Origin: Phycisphaerales bacterium
GTDB taxonomy: Bacteria; Planctomycetota; Phycisphaerae; Phycisphaerales; SM1A02
Assembly (NCBI GenBank): GCA_022446885.1
Contig: JAKVBU010000018.1
Span: 1-64,000, forward strand
Length of the DNA stretch: 64,000 nt
Reading direction: 5' to 3'
The translations under genes were made by a program, and so were the position numbers. Numbering within the stretch: position 1 is the stretch's first letter; each line of letters opens with the position of its first letter. Below, piece after piece: positions 17,223 through 27,567 of this stretch. The notes beneath the pieces were generated by a model. The model made no database searches. It had not been told where the DNA came from and was given only the letters and a program-made list of their open reading frames with translations.

Positions 17223-19652
17223 ATGCTGCTCATTTGTGCCCTGATGCTGACGGCTTCGGCCGATCTGACGCTCAAGCAACTCACTCAAGATCCCGCCTGG
17301 ATGGGCCGAGCCCCCCATCGCGCTTGGTGGGCTGACGACGGGCAGTCGATCTTGTTTCGGCGTCAGGCCGAGGATGGCGTGGCCTTCGAAACGATTGAAC
17401 TCGACCCGGGAACAGGCGACCTGCGCGTGGTCGAAGATGCCAACTTGCCCCTGGCCAACTCGCACGGTGGTGCGATGGACCAACGCAGACAACGCCGGCT
17501 CTTTGCACATGGCGGCGATCTGTTCATCAAGCACGTGGGCAGCTCTCGAGTGCAGCGGCTCACAGAGACACAAACTGTCGAGTCAAGCCCTCGATTCTTG
17601 GCCGACGATCGGCGCATCATGTTTCGGCGTGATGGCCGATACGTGATTCGCGATCTGGACTCAGGCGCCGAGCAGGATGTGCGCAGCATTTCGTTCAAAG
17701 ACCCGGAGCCTGAAGCGCAAGGCGAACTGAACGAAGAAACCAAGACGCCCGATCATCTTGAGGCCCAACAGGCGCACCTGTTCGAGACGCTTCGATCACG
17801 AGCGAATGACCGCGAACTGAAAGAGGCGCGAACTGAGGCGATCAAGGCGGCAGATACCCTGCGTCGCCCCGAGCCGGTCCGTTTGGGATCAGGCCGAAGC
17901 GAGCGATGGTCGTCGCTCTCCCCCGACGGACGCTGGCTGGCGGTGGTATCGGCCCCGAAGAGCCCCAGTACAGAACGAGACTCCATGCCGACCTTCGTGA
18001 CCGAGTCGGGCCGAGTCGAACACCGATCCGTTCGCGGACTGGCTGGCGACGGCAGCCGGGTCGATCAGACGTTGCAGCTTGTCGATCTCAGTTCCGGCGA
18101 AGTGCACAACGTTGATACAAGCGATTTACCCGGCATTGATGTAGACCCGCTGGCATGGCTGGATGAGGCGGGCGTTGTGGCAATTGATGAGACTCCAGTC
18201 GGCACTGACACTGAGGCGGAGTCAACCGACGCGCCAGCATCCCAGAGGCCTGAAGCGACAAAGACACCGCGGCCGATTCGATTCAGCGACATCGAGTGGT
18301 CGCCCGATGGCCGCCATCTGGTGCTGCAGGTGCGCTCGCTCGACCACAAAGATCGCTGGATCGCTGAGCTTGATCTGGGAAGTGGCACCCCACTCTTGTC
18401 CCCCATTCATCATGAGCACGATGAGGCGTGGATAGGCCGGGCGTTCACCAGCATGGATTGGCTGCGAGATGGATCCGCGCTGTGGTTTCAATCCGAGGCA
18501 GACGGATGGGGGCATCTGTACATCTGGGATCCGGGCACTGATGAAGTCAGGCAGATGACCCAAGGGCATTGGGAGGCGAGGTCTGTTCGAGAAGGCCCTG
18601 ACGGGAGACTCTGGTTCACGGCAGGCAAGGAGCGACCAGTTACAAGAGATGTGCATGTGCTGGATGTCAAACGCGGCACGATTCAGCGGGTGACTGAATT
18701 CGATGCCAGCGTAGACGCCTTCGCCCTCGATCCGCAGGGGCGACGTGTGCTCATGCGAGTCTCCAGTGCCACACGCCCACCCGAGATTGTCGTGCAAGAG
18801 GCTCGCGCTGGCGCCACACCTCGATGGTTGACCGATTCACGAAGCGAGGCTTATCTGAATCTCGACATGCCCGGCCCCGAGATCGTGGCGATTCCCTCCC
18901 CGCATGGCGGTGAGTTGTGGGCCAAGTTGTACCTGCCGCCAGAAGATGTGGAGCCCAGTGGTGCTGCCGTGCTCTTTCTCCACGGCGCCGGCTACCTCCA
19001 GAATGCCGACAACCAGTGGTCGAGCTACGCCAGAGAACACCTCTTCAACATGCATCTGGCAGGGCGCGGAGCGATCGTGCTCGATCTCGACTATCGGGCA
19101 TCTTCGGGCTACGGCCGCGATCACCGTGCGGCGATCTACCGCCAGATGGGTACGCCCGAAGTCGAAGACATGGAAACCGCAATCAAGTGGCTTGCAGCAG
19201 AGCACGGCGTCGATCCCGAACGAGTCGGCGCCTATGGTGGCTCCTACGGCGGCTTCCTCGTTTTGATGGCGATGTTCAAAGCGCCTGACCTACTGGCGTG
19301 CGGCGCTGCGTTGCGCCCCGTCACAGACTGGATGCACTACAGCGACGGGTACACCACTCGCATTTTGAATCGCCCCCAACGTGACGGGGAAGCCTACCGG
19401 GTGTCATCCCCCATCGAGCATGCCGAGGGTTTGTCTGCCCCGCTGCTCATTTGCCACGGCATGATCGACGACAACGTCTTCTTCAAGGACACGGTGCGGC
19501 TCACGCAACGACTCATTGAATTGGAGAAGACGAATTGGGATGTGGCCATGTACCCGGTGGAAGCCCACGGATTCCGAGAAGATGCCAGTTGGCTTGATGA
19601 GTTCCGGCGCATTGATTCGCTGTTTACCGAGCAACTGAACTTGCCTCGCTGA
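17223..19652 (+). CDS. S9-family prolyl oligopeptidase/dipeptidyl peptidase, exported
   Basis: 809 residues. A short signal peptide (LLICALMLTASAD) is followed by a WD-like beta-propeller region (residues ~20-570) and an alpha/beta-hydrolase domain. The catalytic triad is visible: Ser674 in GGSYGG, Asp749/750 in HGMIDDNVFF, and His782 in EAHGFRE. This is the DPP-IV/acylaminoacyl-peptidase layout; substrate is unknown but small peptides are expected. It is monocistronic, converging with the FkbM gene after only 21 bases. Confidence 0.92.
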   Translation: MLLICALMLTASADLTLKQLTQDPAWMGRAPHRAWWADDGQSILFRRQAEDGVAFETIELDPGTGDLRVVEDANLPLANSHGGAMDQRRQRRLFAHGGDLFIKHVGSSRVQRLTETQTVESSPRFLADDRRIMFRRDGRYVIRDLDSGAEQDVRSISFKDPEPEAQGELNEETKTPDHLEAQQAHLFETLRSRANDRELKEARTEAIKAADTLRRPEPVRLGSGRSERWSSLSPDGRWLAVVSAPKSPSTERDSMPTFVTESGRVEHRSVRGLAGDGSRVDQTLQLVDLSSGEVHNVDTSDLPGIDVDPLAWLDEAGVVAIDETPVGTDTEAESTDAPASQRPEATKTPRPIRFSDIEWSPDGRHLVLQVRSLDHKDRWIAELDLGSGTPLLSPIHHEHDEAWIGRAFTSMDWLRDGSALWFQSEADGWGHLYIWDPGTDEVRQMTQGHWEARSVREGPDGRLWFTAGKERPVTRDVHVLDVKRGTIQRVTEFDASVDAFALDPQGRRVLMRVSSATRPPEIVVQEARAGATPRWLTDSRSEAYLNLDMPGPEIVAIPSPHGGELWAKLYLPPEDVEPSGAAVLFLHGAGYLQNADNQWSSYAREHLFNMHLAGRGAIVLDLDYRASSGYGRDHRAAIYRQMGTPEVEDMETAIKWLAAEHGVDPERVGAYGGSYGGFLVLMAMFKAPDLLACGAALRPVTDWMHYSDGYTTRILNRPQRDGEAYRVSSPIEHAEGLSAPLLICHGMIDDNVFFKDTVRLTQRLIELEKTNWDVAMYPVEAHGFREDASWLDEFRRIDSLFTEQLNLPR

Positions 19653-19673
19653 CAGCCGTCGGCCGCAACAACG

Positions 19674-20381
19674 CTACGCCGGGGCAAAGAGGTAGTTTCG
19701 ATGTTCCTCGCCGGGCTTTCTGCACGGTCGCTGGGCATACGCCTCGATCGGAACCTCCTGCTTGCCGTCGAAGAACACCCCGACATAGCCCAGTGGTTCG
19801 AGGCAGGCCCGCACACGTTCAACCTGTTGATGGTGAATCTCCACCACGATCGGCGGCATGTCCTCTGTCAACAACTGTTGGGCTCCGGCGAACACACTTG
19901 CCTCATGCCCCTCGACATCACACTTGATCACCTTGACGGGCCGGGGGAACGTGGTCCTGATCGAGTCCAGCGTGAGCGTTGGCACTTCAATTCGGCCCCC
20001 AGAATCTTCCTGGCCTGGCACCCACTCAAGCGATGCACTTCCATCGCCCACCCCACGCCGAGAGAGTTGTGCAGTTGCCACGACGTCAGAAAGCCCGGCC
20101 ATTCGCAGATCCAGAACACCCTCTGGAGTGAACCATCGCCCCACCTGTTCGATCCTGTCCTTCAGTTCCGGCTGCGGTTCAAAGGCGACGACCCGCCCAC
20201 TTCGCCCGACGAATCTGGATAGCCAGTAGCAGTAAATGCCTTGGTTTGCCCCAATATCAAGCGCCGTGCCTCCCCGAAGCGACATTCGCCGCAACCATCG
20301 AAAGATGTCCCGCTCGGTTCTCCGGGCATACCGCTGAAATCTGAGGTAACTCCGGAATCGATCCTTAAGGCTGCACAACAT
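19674..20381 (-). CDS. FkbM-family SAM-dependent methyltransferase
   Basis: 235 residues. The SAM-binding motif I is ALDIGANQGIYCYWLSR (residues ~38-54), followed by VVAFEPQ (motif II) and VIKCDVEGHEASVF, the FkbM signature in which the methyl acceptor is usually a sugar or lipid hydroxyl. The basic N-terminus (RFRSYLRFQRYARRTER) is normal for these proteins. It is a single gene, convergent with the S9 peptidase. The substrate cannot be told from the neighbours. Confidence 0.9.
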   Translation of the reverse strand: MLCSLKDRFRSYLRFQRYARRTERDIFRWLRRMSLRGGTALDIGANQGIYCYWLSRFVGRSGRVVAFEPQPELKDRIEQVGRWFTPEGVLDLRMAGLSDVVATAQLSRRGVGDGSASLEWVPGQEDSGGRIEVPTLTLDSIRTTFPRPVKVIKCDVEGHEASVFAGAQQLLTEDMPPIVVEIHHQQVERVRACLEPLGYVGVFFDGKQEVPIEAYAQRPCRKPGEEHRNYLFAPA

Positions 20382-20441
20382 TAGGCGGCAAACTCCCGAT
20401 CAAGACAGGAGCGAAGGGTAACAAATGGGGTTGCGGGCCGA

Positions 20442-21017
20442 TCACTCTCGCCGACGATGTGAGTCAAGCAGATCATCGATCAGCGTGGTGTCGAGTTCCT
20501 GGTCTTTGGACTCGACGAGCAGTGCCTCGAGGGCATCCGATCGCTGCAATCGAACTGTCTCGGCCATTGCTCCAATGGCATCCCGCTCAGTGTTGTCTGA
20601 TGGATATCCGGCCATGATGCGGCTCCAGCGACCATCCGAAGCCTTCAGAAACTCGGCTTCGGCACGCGGTATGTAGGCAAAGTGAACATCCACCAGAGAC
20701 AGAAGTCCCGCAACATCAGCTGCACGTGGATGCTCAAGCAGACGAATACGGATGTCCCGATGTCTGCCCAAAGACCGAGACAGCCCCCCTGCGCGAACCC
20801 GGAACATCCTCAGTTCCAGCTTCGACGCCTCCAGCGGCGTCAGGCACGCGTTCAGCCCGGCCAACGTTCGATCGTTGAGGTGCAGCGTCGATCTGCAGGT
20901 GTCGGCCATGGCGGGGCTAGGCGCAGCTTCGGCCGCACCGGTACTGCCTTGGGCCTTGATCTCCCTGATCAAGCCTTGTTCACGCCTGATCTGGTGGGCA
21001 TGCATGGACGTCCGCAA
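20442..21017 (-). CDS. C-terminal half of a split helical secreted protein (hypothetical)
   Basis: 191 residues from the first ATG after the TGA at 21096-21098. Mostly alpha-helical with many Arg/Glu/Leu; no signal peptide and no known domain. The same frame is open from 21095 to this ATG and encodes 26 residues of similar helical character (ERWERLRHGYAADLDALR), so the natural product probably begins in the upstream half and this is the C-terminal part of one gene. As a separate gene it has no ribosome site that I can see. Confidence 0.5.
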   Translation of the reverse strand: MRTSMHAHQIRREQGLIREIKAQGSTGAAEAAPSPAMADTCRSTLHLNDRTLAGLNACLTPLEASKLELRMFRVRAGGLSRSLGRHRDIRIRLLEHPRAADVAGLLSLVDVHFAYIPRAEAEFLKASDGRWSRIMAGYPSDNTERDAIGAMAETVRLQRSDALEALLVESKDQELDTTLIDDLLDSHRRRE

Positions 21018-21095
21018 TGCATCCAGATCAGCAGCGTATCCGTGACGCAGACGCTCCCATCGCTCGTGCTCGCCGGGAAGAACGCCCTGTTGGTC

Positions 21096-21671
21096 TCATG
21101 CGTCGTCCGTGAGATCGAGCAGATTCGCCTTGAGTGAACCACAATGCACCTGCGGGCACAGCACGCTCGCTCGCCTGGCATGGGCAGCAAACCGAATTGC
21201 CGGCGCCTGTAACTCGCCGAGCACCTGCTCCAACTCGTCGAACAGAGCCCTGTCCAAACGCAATTGAGCATCCACCGCCTGATGACGGCGCGGCATGAGC
21301 TCGGCCATGAGCAGTTGATACTCAGATGGATCCCCCTGAAACTCCGCCACATCGCGTGAGGCATCGCACAACGGCACCAACGTCGCTTTGCACCAGTCAC
21401 TCACTGTTTGCAGATACCGCCCATGGACATCGGTGATGAATGCCGTTTGCTCCGGGGACAGCTGCAACTGCTCACTCAACTGCTGCATGTCCTCAGAACG
21501 GATCTCCGGAGGAAGGCGCAAGCTGACATGAGACAAGCCACTGCTCTGGAGTGCCTGCTGGCCATCCGAAGGCAAGGGGCTTGGGTCCTCTGCCAATGCA
21601 CCGGTCACGATGACCCCACACAGTGCGCTCAAGAGGACCAAGCACTTGCCCCCGACGACCCCCTGTCTCAT
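21096..21671 (-). CDS. N-terminal half of a split helical secreted protein (LSPEQ-type, hypothetical)
   Basis: 191 residues starting with a signal peptide (KCLVLLSALCGVIVTGALAED). The body is helical with an LSPEQTAFITDVHGRYLQ segment recalling LTxxQ/Spy-like periplasmic proteins of planctomycetes; that likeness is loose. It ends at a TGA after LLDLTDDA, but the frame continues open into the next coding region (20442-21017), so this stop may be a nonsense mutation, for example CGA to TGA. Its start overlaps the DUF1501 stop, implying co-transcription with PSD1 and DUF1501. Confidence 0.6.
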   Translation of the reverse strand: MRQGVVGGKCLVLLSALCGVIVTGALAEDPSPLPSDGQQALQSSGLSHVSLRLPPEIRSEDMQQLSEQLQLSPEQTAFITDVHGRYLQTVSDWCKATLVPLCDASRDVAEFQGDPSEYQLLMAELMPRRHQAVDAQLRLDRALFDELEQVLGELQAPAIRFAAHARRASVLCPQVHCGSLKANLLDLTDDA

Positions 21672-23107
21672 GTCAGCAGATCTCGCACAACGTGGCCGTG
21701 CACGTCAGTCAGACGAAAGTCACGCCCCATGTGGTGCACGGTCAGCCGCTCATGATCCATGCCCAGCAGATGCAGCATCGTCGCCTGTAGATCATGCACG
21801 TGTACCGGGTTCGCGGTGATGTTGTAGCCAAAGTCATCCGTATCGCCATACACGAATCCTGGACGCACACCCGCACCGGCCATCCACATCGTGAAGCAAC
21901 GCGGGTGGTGATCACGACCGTAGTCATTGGCCGTCAATGCACCTTGTGAGTAGTTGGTGCGGCCGAACTCACCGCCCCACACGACGAGCGTGTCTTCGAG
22001 TAGCCCACGCCGCTTGAGATCAGTGACGAGTGCGGCTGAGGCCTGATCGGTCTCCTTGCACTGCACTCGAATTGCCGAGGGCAGGCTGCCATGCTGATCC
22101 CACCCTTGATGGTAGAGCTGGATGAACCGAACATCACGCTGAGCCAGACGTCGGGCCAACAGGCAATTCGCAGCATATGTGCCCGGCGTGCGAGCATCCT
22201 CCCCATAGAGTTCGAAGGTCTCATCTGGTTCATCGGAGAGGTCTGAAACCTCGGGCACAGACAGTTGCATTCGGCTGGCAAGTTCATATTGAGCTATCCG
22301 AGACCGAATGGACTGATCCCCCACTGCATCGAACTGGCACTCATTGAGTTTGGCTAGCGCCTGAAGCATGTCCCGCCTCATATGGTGCGACATGCCCTCA
22401 GGATTGGTCAGATACAGCACCGGGTCTTTGCCTGCCCGCAGTTGCACGCCCTGATGCCGCGAGTCGAGAAAACCACTCCCCCAGAGCCGGGAATACAGCG
22501 GTTGGCCACCCTTGTTCGCCGTCACAAGCACGATGAAAGACGGCAGGTCGTTGTTCATCGATCCCAGGCCGTAATTCACCCACGAACCCATGCATGGCCG
22601 CCCGGCGATCTCGGAACCCGTTTGGAAAAACGTGATCGCGGGATCGTGGTTGATCGCCTCGGTATACATCGATCGCACGAAACACAGGTCGTCAACGATC
22701 TGGGCCGTATGGGGCATGAGTTCGCTCACCCATGCGCCCGCCCGCCCATGGCGAGCGAACTTGAACTGCGCTCCGGCCAACGGTAGAGATGATTGATTGC
22801 CCGACATGCCCGTGAGCCGCTGCCCTTTGCGCACGCTGTCGGGCAATTCCTCTCCGTTGCGCTGTTGCAGCAGAGGCTTGTGGTCGAAGAGATCCAGTTG
22901 CGATGGGCCACCACTCTGGAACAGGAAAATCACCCGCTTGGCCTTAGGGGCATGGTGCGGCCCGGGCATGACGGCACCGGGCACACCGGCCAGACCTTGA
23001 CGACTCAATGCACCCAATGCCATGGCACCAACGCCCATCGACATGCCCGACAGGAAGTGACGTCTCGTGACGTCCATCATGGTGCAGTCAGAACAGTTGG
23101 TCACCAC
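21668..23107 (-). CDS. DUF1501 protein, Tat-exported
   Basis: 479 residues, GTG start immediately after the PSD1 stop codon. The N-terminus has a twin-arginine motif (TRRHFLSGM) and hydrophobic stretch. The FLFQSGGPSQLDLFDHKP segment, WGGEFGRTNYSQG and DYGRDHHPRCFTMWMAGAGV are typical of DUF1501, an alkaline-phosphatase/sulfatase-superfamily group of unknown substrate that is abundant in Planctomycetota and nearly always paired with a PSD1 cytochrome, as here. Confidence 0.93.
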   Translation of the reverse strand: MVTNCSDCTMMDVTRRHFLSGMSMGVGAMALGALSRQGLAGVPGAVMPGPHHAPKAKRVIFLFQSGGPSQLDLFDHKPLLQQRNGEELPDSVRKGQRLTGMSGNQSSLPLAGAQFKFARHGRAGAWVSELMPHTAQIVDDLCFVRSMYTEAINHDPAITFFQTGSEIAGRPCMGSWVNYGLGSMNNDLPSFIVLVTANKGGQPLYSRLWGSGFLDSRHQGVQLRAGKDPVLYLTNPEGMSHHMRRDMLQALAKLNECQFDAVGDQSIRSRIAQYELASRMQLSVPEVSDLSDEPDETFELYGEDARTPGTYAANCLLARRLAQRDVRFIQLYHQGWDQHGSLPSAIRVQCKETDQASAALVTDLKRRGLLEDTLVVWGGEFGRTNYSQGALTANDYGRDHHPRCFTMWMAGAGVRPGFVYGDTDDFGYNITANPVHVHDLQATMLHLLGMDHERLTVHHMGRDFRLTDVHGHVVRDLLT

Positions 23108-26100
23108 TCATCTCCGCATCATCGCCGCGTCGGTATTCAAGATCGTCGAACACACCATCATCATCGCCGCAAGATCGCGATGGTCAATAAAGTCCACACC
23201 AGGCGCCGCTCCGATGGCCCCCAACGCGGTCGAATCGGCTCCATTCTGGTCTGCAGCAGCCAGTTGGGAGGCATGCAGATCCAGAAGTACCTCCAACTCA
23301 GCCTCTGTAGGCCGCCGGCTGGCAGTGAGCCGAAAGGCCTGCATCACACTCTGCTGTACGTCACCACCAGTGTCCTGCAGCACACGCTGGGCCAATACGC
23401 GAGCCGCCTCAAGGAACTGCTCATCGTTCATCAGGACCAATGCTTGCAGCGGTGTGTCGGTCTGTTCGCGTTGAGCTACACATGACTCCCGATGCGATGC
23501 GTCAAAGAGCATCATCGACGGCGGCGGCGAAGTTCGCTTCCAATAGGTGTAGAGGCTGCGCCGCCAACGCTGCTCGCCTTGGCCTGCGGGATAGGCATGC
23601 CCAGCCTTGTCCAGCCACAGTCCTGGCGGTTGCGGTGGAAAGACCGGCGGGCCGCCCATCTGCGATGCGAGCAGGCCTGAAGCCGTCAGTGCTTGGTCGC
23701 GCACCATCTCTGCCGTGAGTCGTCGAGCAGGCCCACGACCCAGCAGCCGGTTGTCTGGATCTGCTTGGACCAGTGCCGAGTCACCCACGGATTGTTGACG
23801 CCATGTCGCGCTGGTCACGAGCCGACGCAGCATCGCCTTCACATCCCATCCTGACTCGATGAAGTCCACTGCAAGCATGTCCAACAGGGCTCGATTCGAG
23901 GGGGACATGCCCTGCACCCCGAAGTCGCCGGGCGTCTCGACCAGTCCCCGGCCGAAAACCTGCGTCCAGAGCCTGTTCACAGCGACACGGGCAGTCAGTG
24001 GATTGGACGGATCAACCACCCAGCGAGCCAAATCCAGCCGGTCGTGAGCCGCATGCTCGGGCATCCCCAGCAGAGCGGGCATGCCCGGATCAACTGGCTC
24101 ACCGCGTGCGTCATAGCGGCCTCGCTCAAGCAGATAGGCCTGCTTGGGTTCAACCGAGTCGCGCATCGTCATGATCTGGGGCACACGATCACGGGCGGCT
24201 GCCAACTTGCGTCGCGCCTCGTGCAGGTCAGACCGGGCGCTTGCCCAGACGTCATCGACTCGCTCGAGCCAGAGATCGAACAGGGCATTGGGGCCGATCG
24301 TGTGACCAGAATCGTGCAACAGGGCGCACTCAGCGGGCGTCAACGCGACATCGAACACCTGTACCTCATCAACCCCGCCACCTGCGAATCCGTTATCTCT
24401 GAAACGCTGGCCTACGGTGAGATGTCCTGGGCCACCGCCCGTGATGCCGCGTGTGAGTTGATCCTGCACCACCTCAACAGCTGCCGGATCGCCGTTGATT
24501 GTTATCGCCAACCCCTCTGCCCGGCTCGAGCCATCGTGCGACACAGTGATGTGCGTCCAGGTGTCCAGTGGCAGCGCTTCGATGCCCCGGACACTGATGG
24601 CATCACCCGGCCAGAAGTGCACCAGTGACCAGATCGGGCGCCCCTCATCCAGCAGCAGGTGGTATCCCTGACTTCCTGCATCGGTCCAAGACTTCGATCG
24701 ATGAATCACCACCGCCCGCTCAAAGTGGCGAGGCACCTTGACCCAGAGCGAGAGCGTGATCGGATCTGCTCTTGTCGCATGCCCGACATCGGGAAAGTGG
24801 AGATTGTCGTCGCCCGACATCAATGCCGCTTTGCCCTTGACGCCCTCTATCGCTGCGGGTGAGTCGGCAACACCGCCGGGCGTTCCAGAAGCAACTGCAT
24901 TGGCGAGCGAACGCGACTCGACGTCATCCAGCGAGTACCGACCAGTGGGCGCAGCCAGCGATGGCGTTTCGCCAGTGCGACGCCATGTCTCAAATGCCGC
25001 CCGACGAGATGCCCGCAGGTCGGGCAATGCCGCCTCAAGTTCGGCGACCTCAGCAGAGAGCTGGGCGATCTGGGCCGATTGCTGGGCAGTGGGCAGATCG
25101 AGCGCCGGTGTAGGCACGGCTGCCGTGAAGTGTGAGTACAAACCGCACTCGTCGATGTCGTCGAAAAAGGCACTCAACTGCCAATACTCACGCTGGCTGA
25201 TGGGATCGAACTTGTGATCGTGGCATCGAGCACACTGCACCGTGAGCCCCAGCATGGTGGTTGAGAACGTGTCCACTCGATCGGCGACGTACTCGACGCG
25301 AAACTCCTCTTCAACACTGCCGCCTTCATTTGTCTGCCGGTGCAGTCGATTGAACGCAGTCGCCAACTTCTGATCATGCGTGGCGTCTGGCAGCAAATCG
25401 CCGGCAAGTTGCCACACGAGGAACTCATCGTGCGGGAGATTCTCATTGCAAGCTCGAACCACCCAGTCACGCCAAGGCCAGACATGTCGCCCCTTGTCGT
25501 TCTGATAGCCGTAGGTGTCGGCGTAGCGGGCGAGATCAAGCCAGTGTGCCGCCATGTGCTCACCGAAAGCCCCTTGAGCAAGCAGGCGGTCAACGGCTCG
25601 ACCCAGCGCGCCTGGCTCAATGTCGGCTTCGAAGGCGTCCATAGCTTCGATACTCGGCGGGAGACCGGTCAGATCGAAACTCGCGCGTCGCAGCAGCGTG
25701 GCTCGATCTGCTTCTGGTGCGGGCCCATGGCCTGCCGCTTCGAGCGCCGCCAACACATGTCGGTCCAGATCGTCTCTGCACCAATCGGCGTCAGTGACAG
25801 ATGGAAGCCCAGGTGAGCTGGGCGCAGTCCATGCCCAATGCTCGTGCCATGGTGCGCCAGCCTCGATCCACGCATGCAGCAGTTCGATGTCGTCCGCACT
25901 CAAACGGTGCCGCGATGTTCGAGGTGGCATGCGATCAAGCGGGTCATCGGCGCTGACACGACGCATGAGTTCACTGGCGTTGGCGTCATGCGGCACGACT
26001 GCGGGCCGACCGCTCGCACCTGCCGACAGAAACCCCTCTTGAGTATCCAGTCGCAGCCCGCCTTCACGCGTGGCCGAGTCCGGCCCGTGGCACTCGAAGC

Positions 26101-26179
26101 AATTCTGAGAGAGCAGTGGCCTGACCTGATCAGCCAGTTCACCACCTGCTGCCAGCGAGAGACAAAGAAGGGTCAGCAC
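23108..26179 (-). CDS. PSD1 and planctomycete cytochrome c domain protein (DUF1549/DUF1553) with LamG insert
   Basis: 1023 residues, GTG start. After a short signal segment comes a c-type haem site CFECH (Cys27, Cys30, His31) in the planctomycete cytochrome C domain, then DUF1549 ([15 protein letters not shown]...), with [21 protein letters not shown] before the insert. A concanavalin-like LamG_3 domain is inserted at ~430-640 ([25 protein letters not shown]). DUF1553 follows ([29 protein letters not shown] cut-point motif). The role is unknown; models propose electron transfer linked to polysaccharide handling. It is coupled to the DUF1501 gene without a gap. Confidence 0.93.
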   Translation of the reverse strand: MLTLLCLSLAAGGELADQVRPLLSQNCFECHGPDSATREGGLRLDTQEGFLSAGASGRPAVVPHDANASELMRRVSADDPLDRMPPRTSRHRLSADDIELLHAWIEAGAPWHEHWAWTAPSSPGLPSVTDADWCRDDLDRHVLAALEAAGHGPAPEADRATLLRRASFDLTGLPPSIEAMDAFEADIEPGALGRAVDRLLAQGAFGEHMAAHWLDLARYADTYGYQNDKGRHVWPWRDWVVRACNENLPHDEFLVWQLAGDLLPDATHDQKLATAFNRLHRQTNEGGSVEEEFRVEYVADRVDTFSTTMLGLTVQCARCHDHKFDPISQREYWQLSAFFDDIDECGLYSHFTAAVPTPALDLPTAQQSAQIAQLSAEVAELEAALPDLRASRRAAFETWRRTGETPSLAAPTGRYSLDDVESRSLANAVASGTPGGVADSPAAIEGVKGKAALMSGDDNLHFPDVGHATRADPITLSLWVKVPRHFERAVVIHRSKSWTDAGSQGYHLLLDEGRPIWSLVHFWPGDAISVRGIEALPLDTWTHITVSHDGSSRAEGLAITINGDPAAVEVVQDQLTRGITGGGPGHLTVGQRFRDNGFAGGGVDEVQVFDVALTPAECALLHDSGHTIGPNALFDLWLERVDDVWASARSDLHEARRKLAAARDRVPQIMTMRDSVEPKQAYLLERGRYDARGEPVDPGMPALLGMPEHAAHDRLDLARWVVDPSNPLTARVAVNRLWTQVFGRGLVETPGDFGVQGMSPSNRALLDMLAVDFIESGWDVKAMLRRLVTSATWRQQSVGDSALVQADPDNRLLGRGPARRLTAEMVRDQALTASGLLASQMGGPPVFPPQPPGLWLDKAGHAYPAGQGEQRWRRSLYTYWKRTSPPPSMMLFDASHRESCVAQREQTDTPLQALVLMNDEQFLEAARVLAQRVLQDTGGDVQQSVMQAFRLTASRRPTEAELEVLLDLHASQLAAADQNGADSTALGAIGAAPGVDFIDHRDLAAMMMVCSTILNTDAAMMRR

Positions 26180-26212
26180 CAGTCCACAATACCGGGAGTC
26201 CCGAACTCAGTG

Positions 26213-27514
26213 TCAAGGAGCGACCTGCTGGAACCCCTCGATCTGATCAACTGGCAACTGCAGTACTCCAGAGCCGCTGCGACCGAATAAGTCCAGATTC
26301 ACCACCAGATAGAGGGACTTGGTCATTGGCGGTGGTATCTCGAAGCACACCGTGTGAAACGCACTGTCTCCCGGCAGAATGTCGTCTGATCGCGACAACT
26401 CACCTTCGATCGACTTGTTCCATCCATAGTGGATCGGCCCGCGAATCACGTTGAGCACGTCGTCAATGAGATCGAATGAGGCCCGAGGAGAAGACGACTC
26501 CATCCTGAGAATACGACGCTGATCGGTGTTCTTGATGCCGAGCCTGATGATCAACATCTCATCAGCACCCTCCGAACCGCCTTCCAACTGGGGGACACCA
26601 ATGCGAGCCGTTTCGACCCTCAGTTTCAGGCCCTTGTCAGTAAACCAAGCCCCAAACTGAACTGGATCAATCGCTGCCAGCAGAGCCTCATCGGCTCCAG
26701 ATCCGGAAACCTCTTCGTTGTCACATGCATCCAGCACATTGTCGATCTTCACATGAGCACCACTCTCGATGAGCGCCAGAGTCACACCGGGGCTTCTATC
26801 CATCAATGTTGCTACATCAAGGGGGGTGTCGCCTCGGTGATTCTCCTCATTTACATCGACTCCCCCTTCACTCAATACTCGAATCATGTCCGGCGCTGCC
26901 GAAGTGTCGTTGAAGAGCACCACCACACCAATCGCGTTCCGCCCATCTTCATCTGTCGCACTAGCGTCAGCCCCAGCCTCCAGAAGCGCCTTGAGAACCG
27001 TTGGGTCAGCAACCGTTCCAGATGCAATGAGCAGTACTGGCTCGTTACGAAAGAGGCTCCCCGAATTGGCATTCGGATCAGCCCCTTTGTCGAGCAGCGC
27101 TTGAACCTGTTGTGCAGTTGTCGTCTCTTCGTATGCGAGCATGTACAGATCGTGGTCGAGTTGCTCCTGATCTTGCGATGCCCGCGGCGATGGAGACGCA
27201 TCGTCTTCAGGGCCCCAGGAAGGAAAGAGCAGCCCCCCACTGTCCGGCTTGGGCCCTTCTCGTCTTGCCATGTACCAATTGATGGTCGCAGTCGCAGCAG
27301 CATCCGCTGGCGATGCCAGCACCTCCGGCCCATCTACCGGCCTGCCGATCCAGAACCCGTCGGGCTTGGTCCAGTGCCAGTCCGAGACGTGGCTTTGTTG
27401 CACCCGATCCTCAACCCGAACACTGATACGGCCATCTGGCTCGCTTGAGCACCCGGCAAGAACAAAGGCGAAGGCAAAGGCCACCAGCCTCAACATGAAA
27501 CGTGCATCCCTCAT
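26213..27514 (-). CDS. Ankyrin-repeat lipoprotein
   Basis: 433 residues. A lipoprotein signal with lipobox VLAGC (Cys at ~22) is followed by three to four ankyrin repeats at ~140-260 (LLDKGADPNANSGS, LLEAGADASATDEDGRNAIGV, VLSEGGVDVNEENHRGDTPLDVATLMDRS). The C-terminal ~170 residues are beta-rich with no family I can name. An alternative ATG six codons downstream is possible. It is expected to be membrane-anchored and to bind protein partners. It lies 33 bases upstream of the PSD1 gene on the same strand and may share its transcript. Confidence 0.75.
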   Translation of the reverse strand: MRDARFMLRLVAFAFAFVLAGCSSEPDGRISVRVEDRVQQSHVSDWHWTKPDGFWIGRPVDGPEVLASPADAAATATINWYMARREGPKPDSGGLLFPSWGPEDDASPSPRASQDQEQLDHDLYMLAYEETTTAQQVQALLDKGADPNANSGSLFRNEPVLLIASGTVADPTVLKALLEAGADASATDEDGRNAIGVVVLFNDTSAAPDMIRVLSEGGVDVNEENHRGDTPLDVATLMDRSPGVTLALIESGAHVKIDNVLDACDNEEVSGSGADEALLAAIDPVQFGAWFTDKGLKLRVETARIGVPQLEGGSEGADEMLIIRLGIKNTDQRRILRMESSSPRASFDLIDDVLNVIRGPIHYGWNKSIEGELSRSDDILPGDSAFHTVCFEIPPPMTKSLYLVVNLDLFGRSGSGVLQLPVDQIEGFQQVAP

Positions 27515-27567
27515 AGTCTCAAATAGTAGTACACATTACGCAGGACGACTGAGCGACCCGCCTGCGG

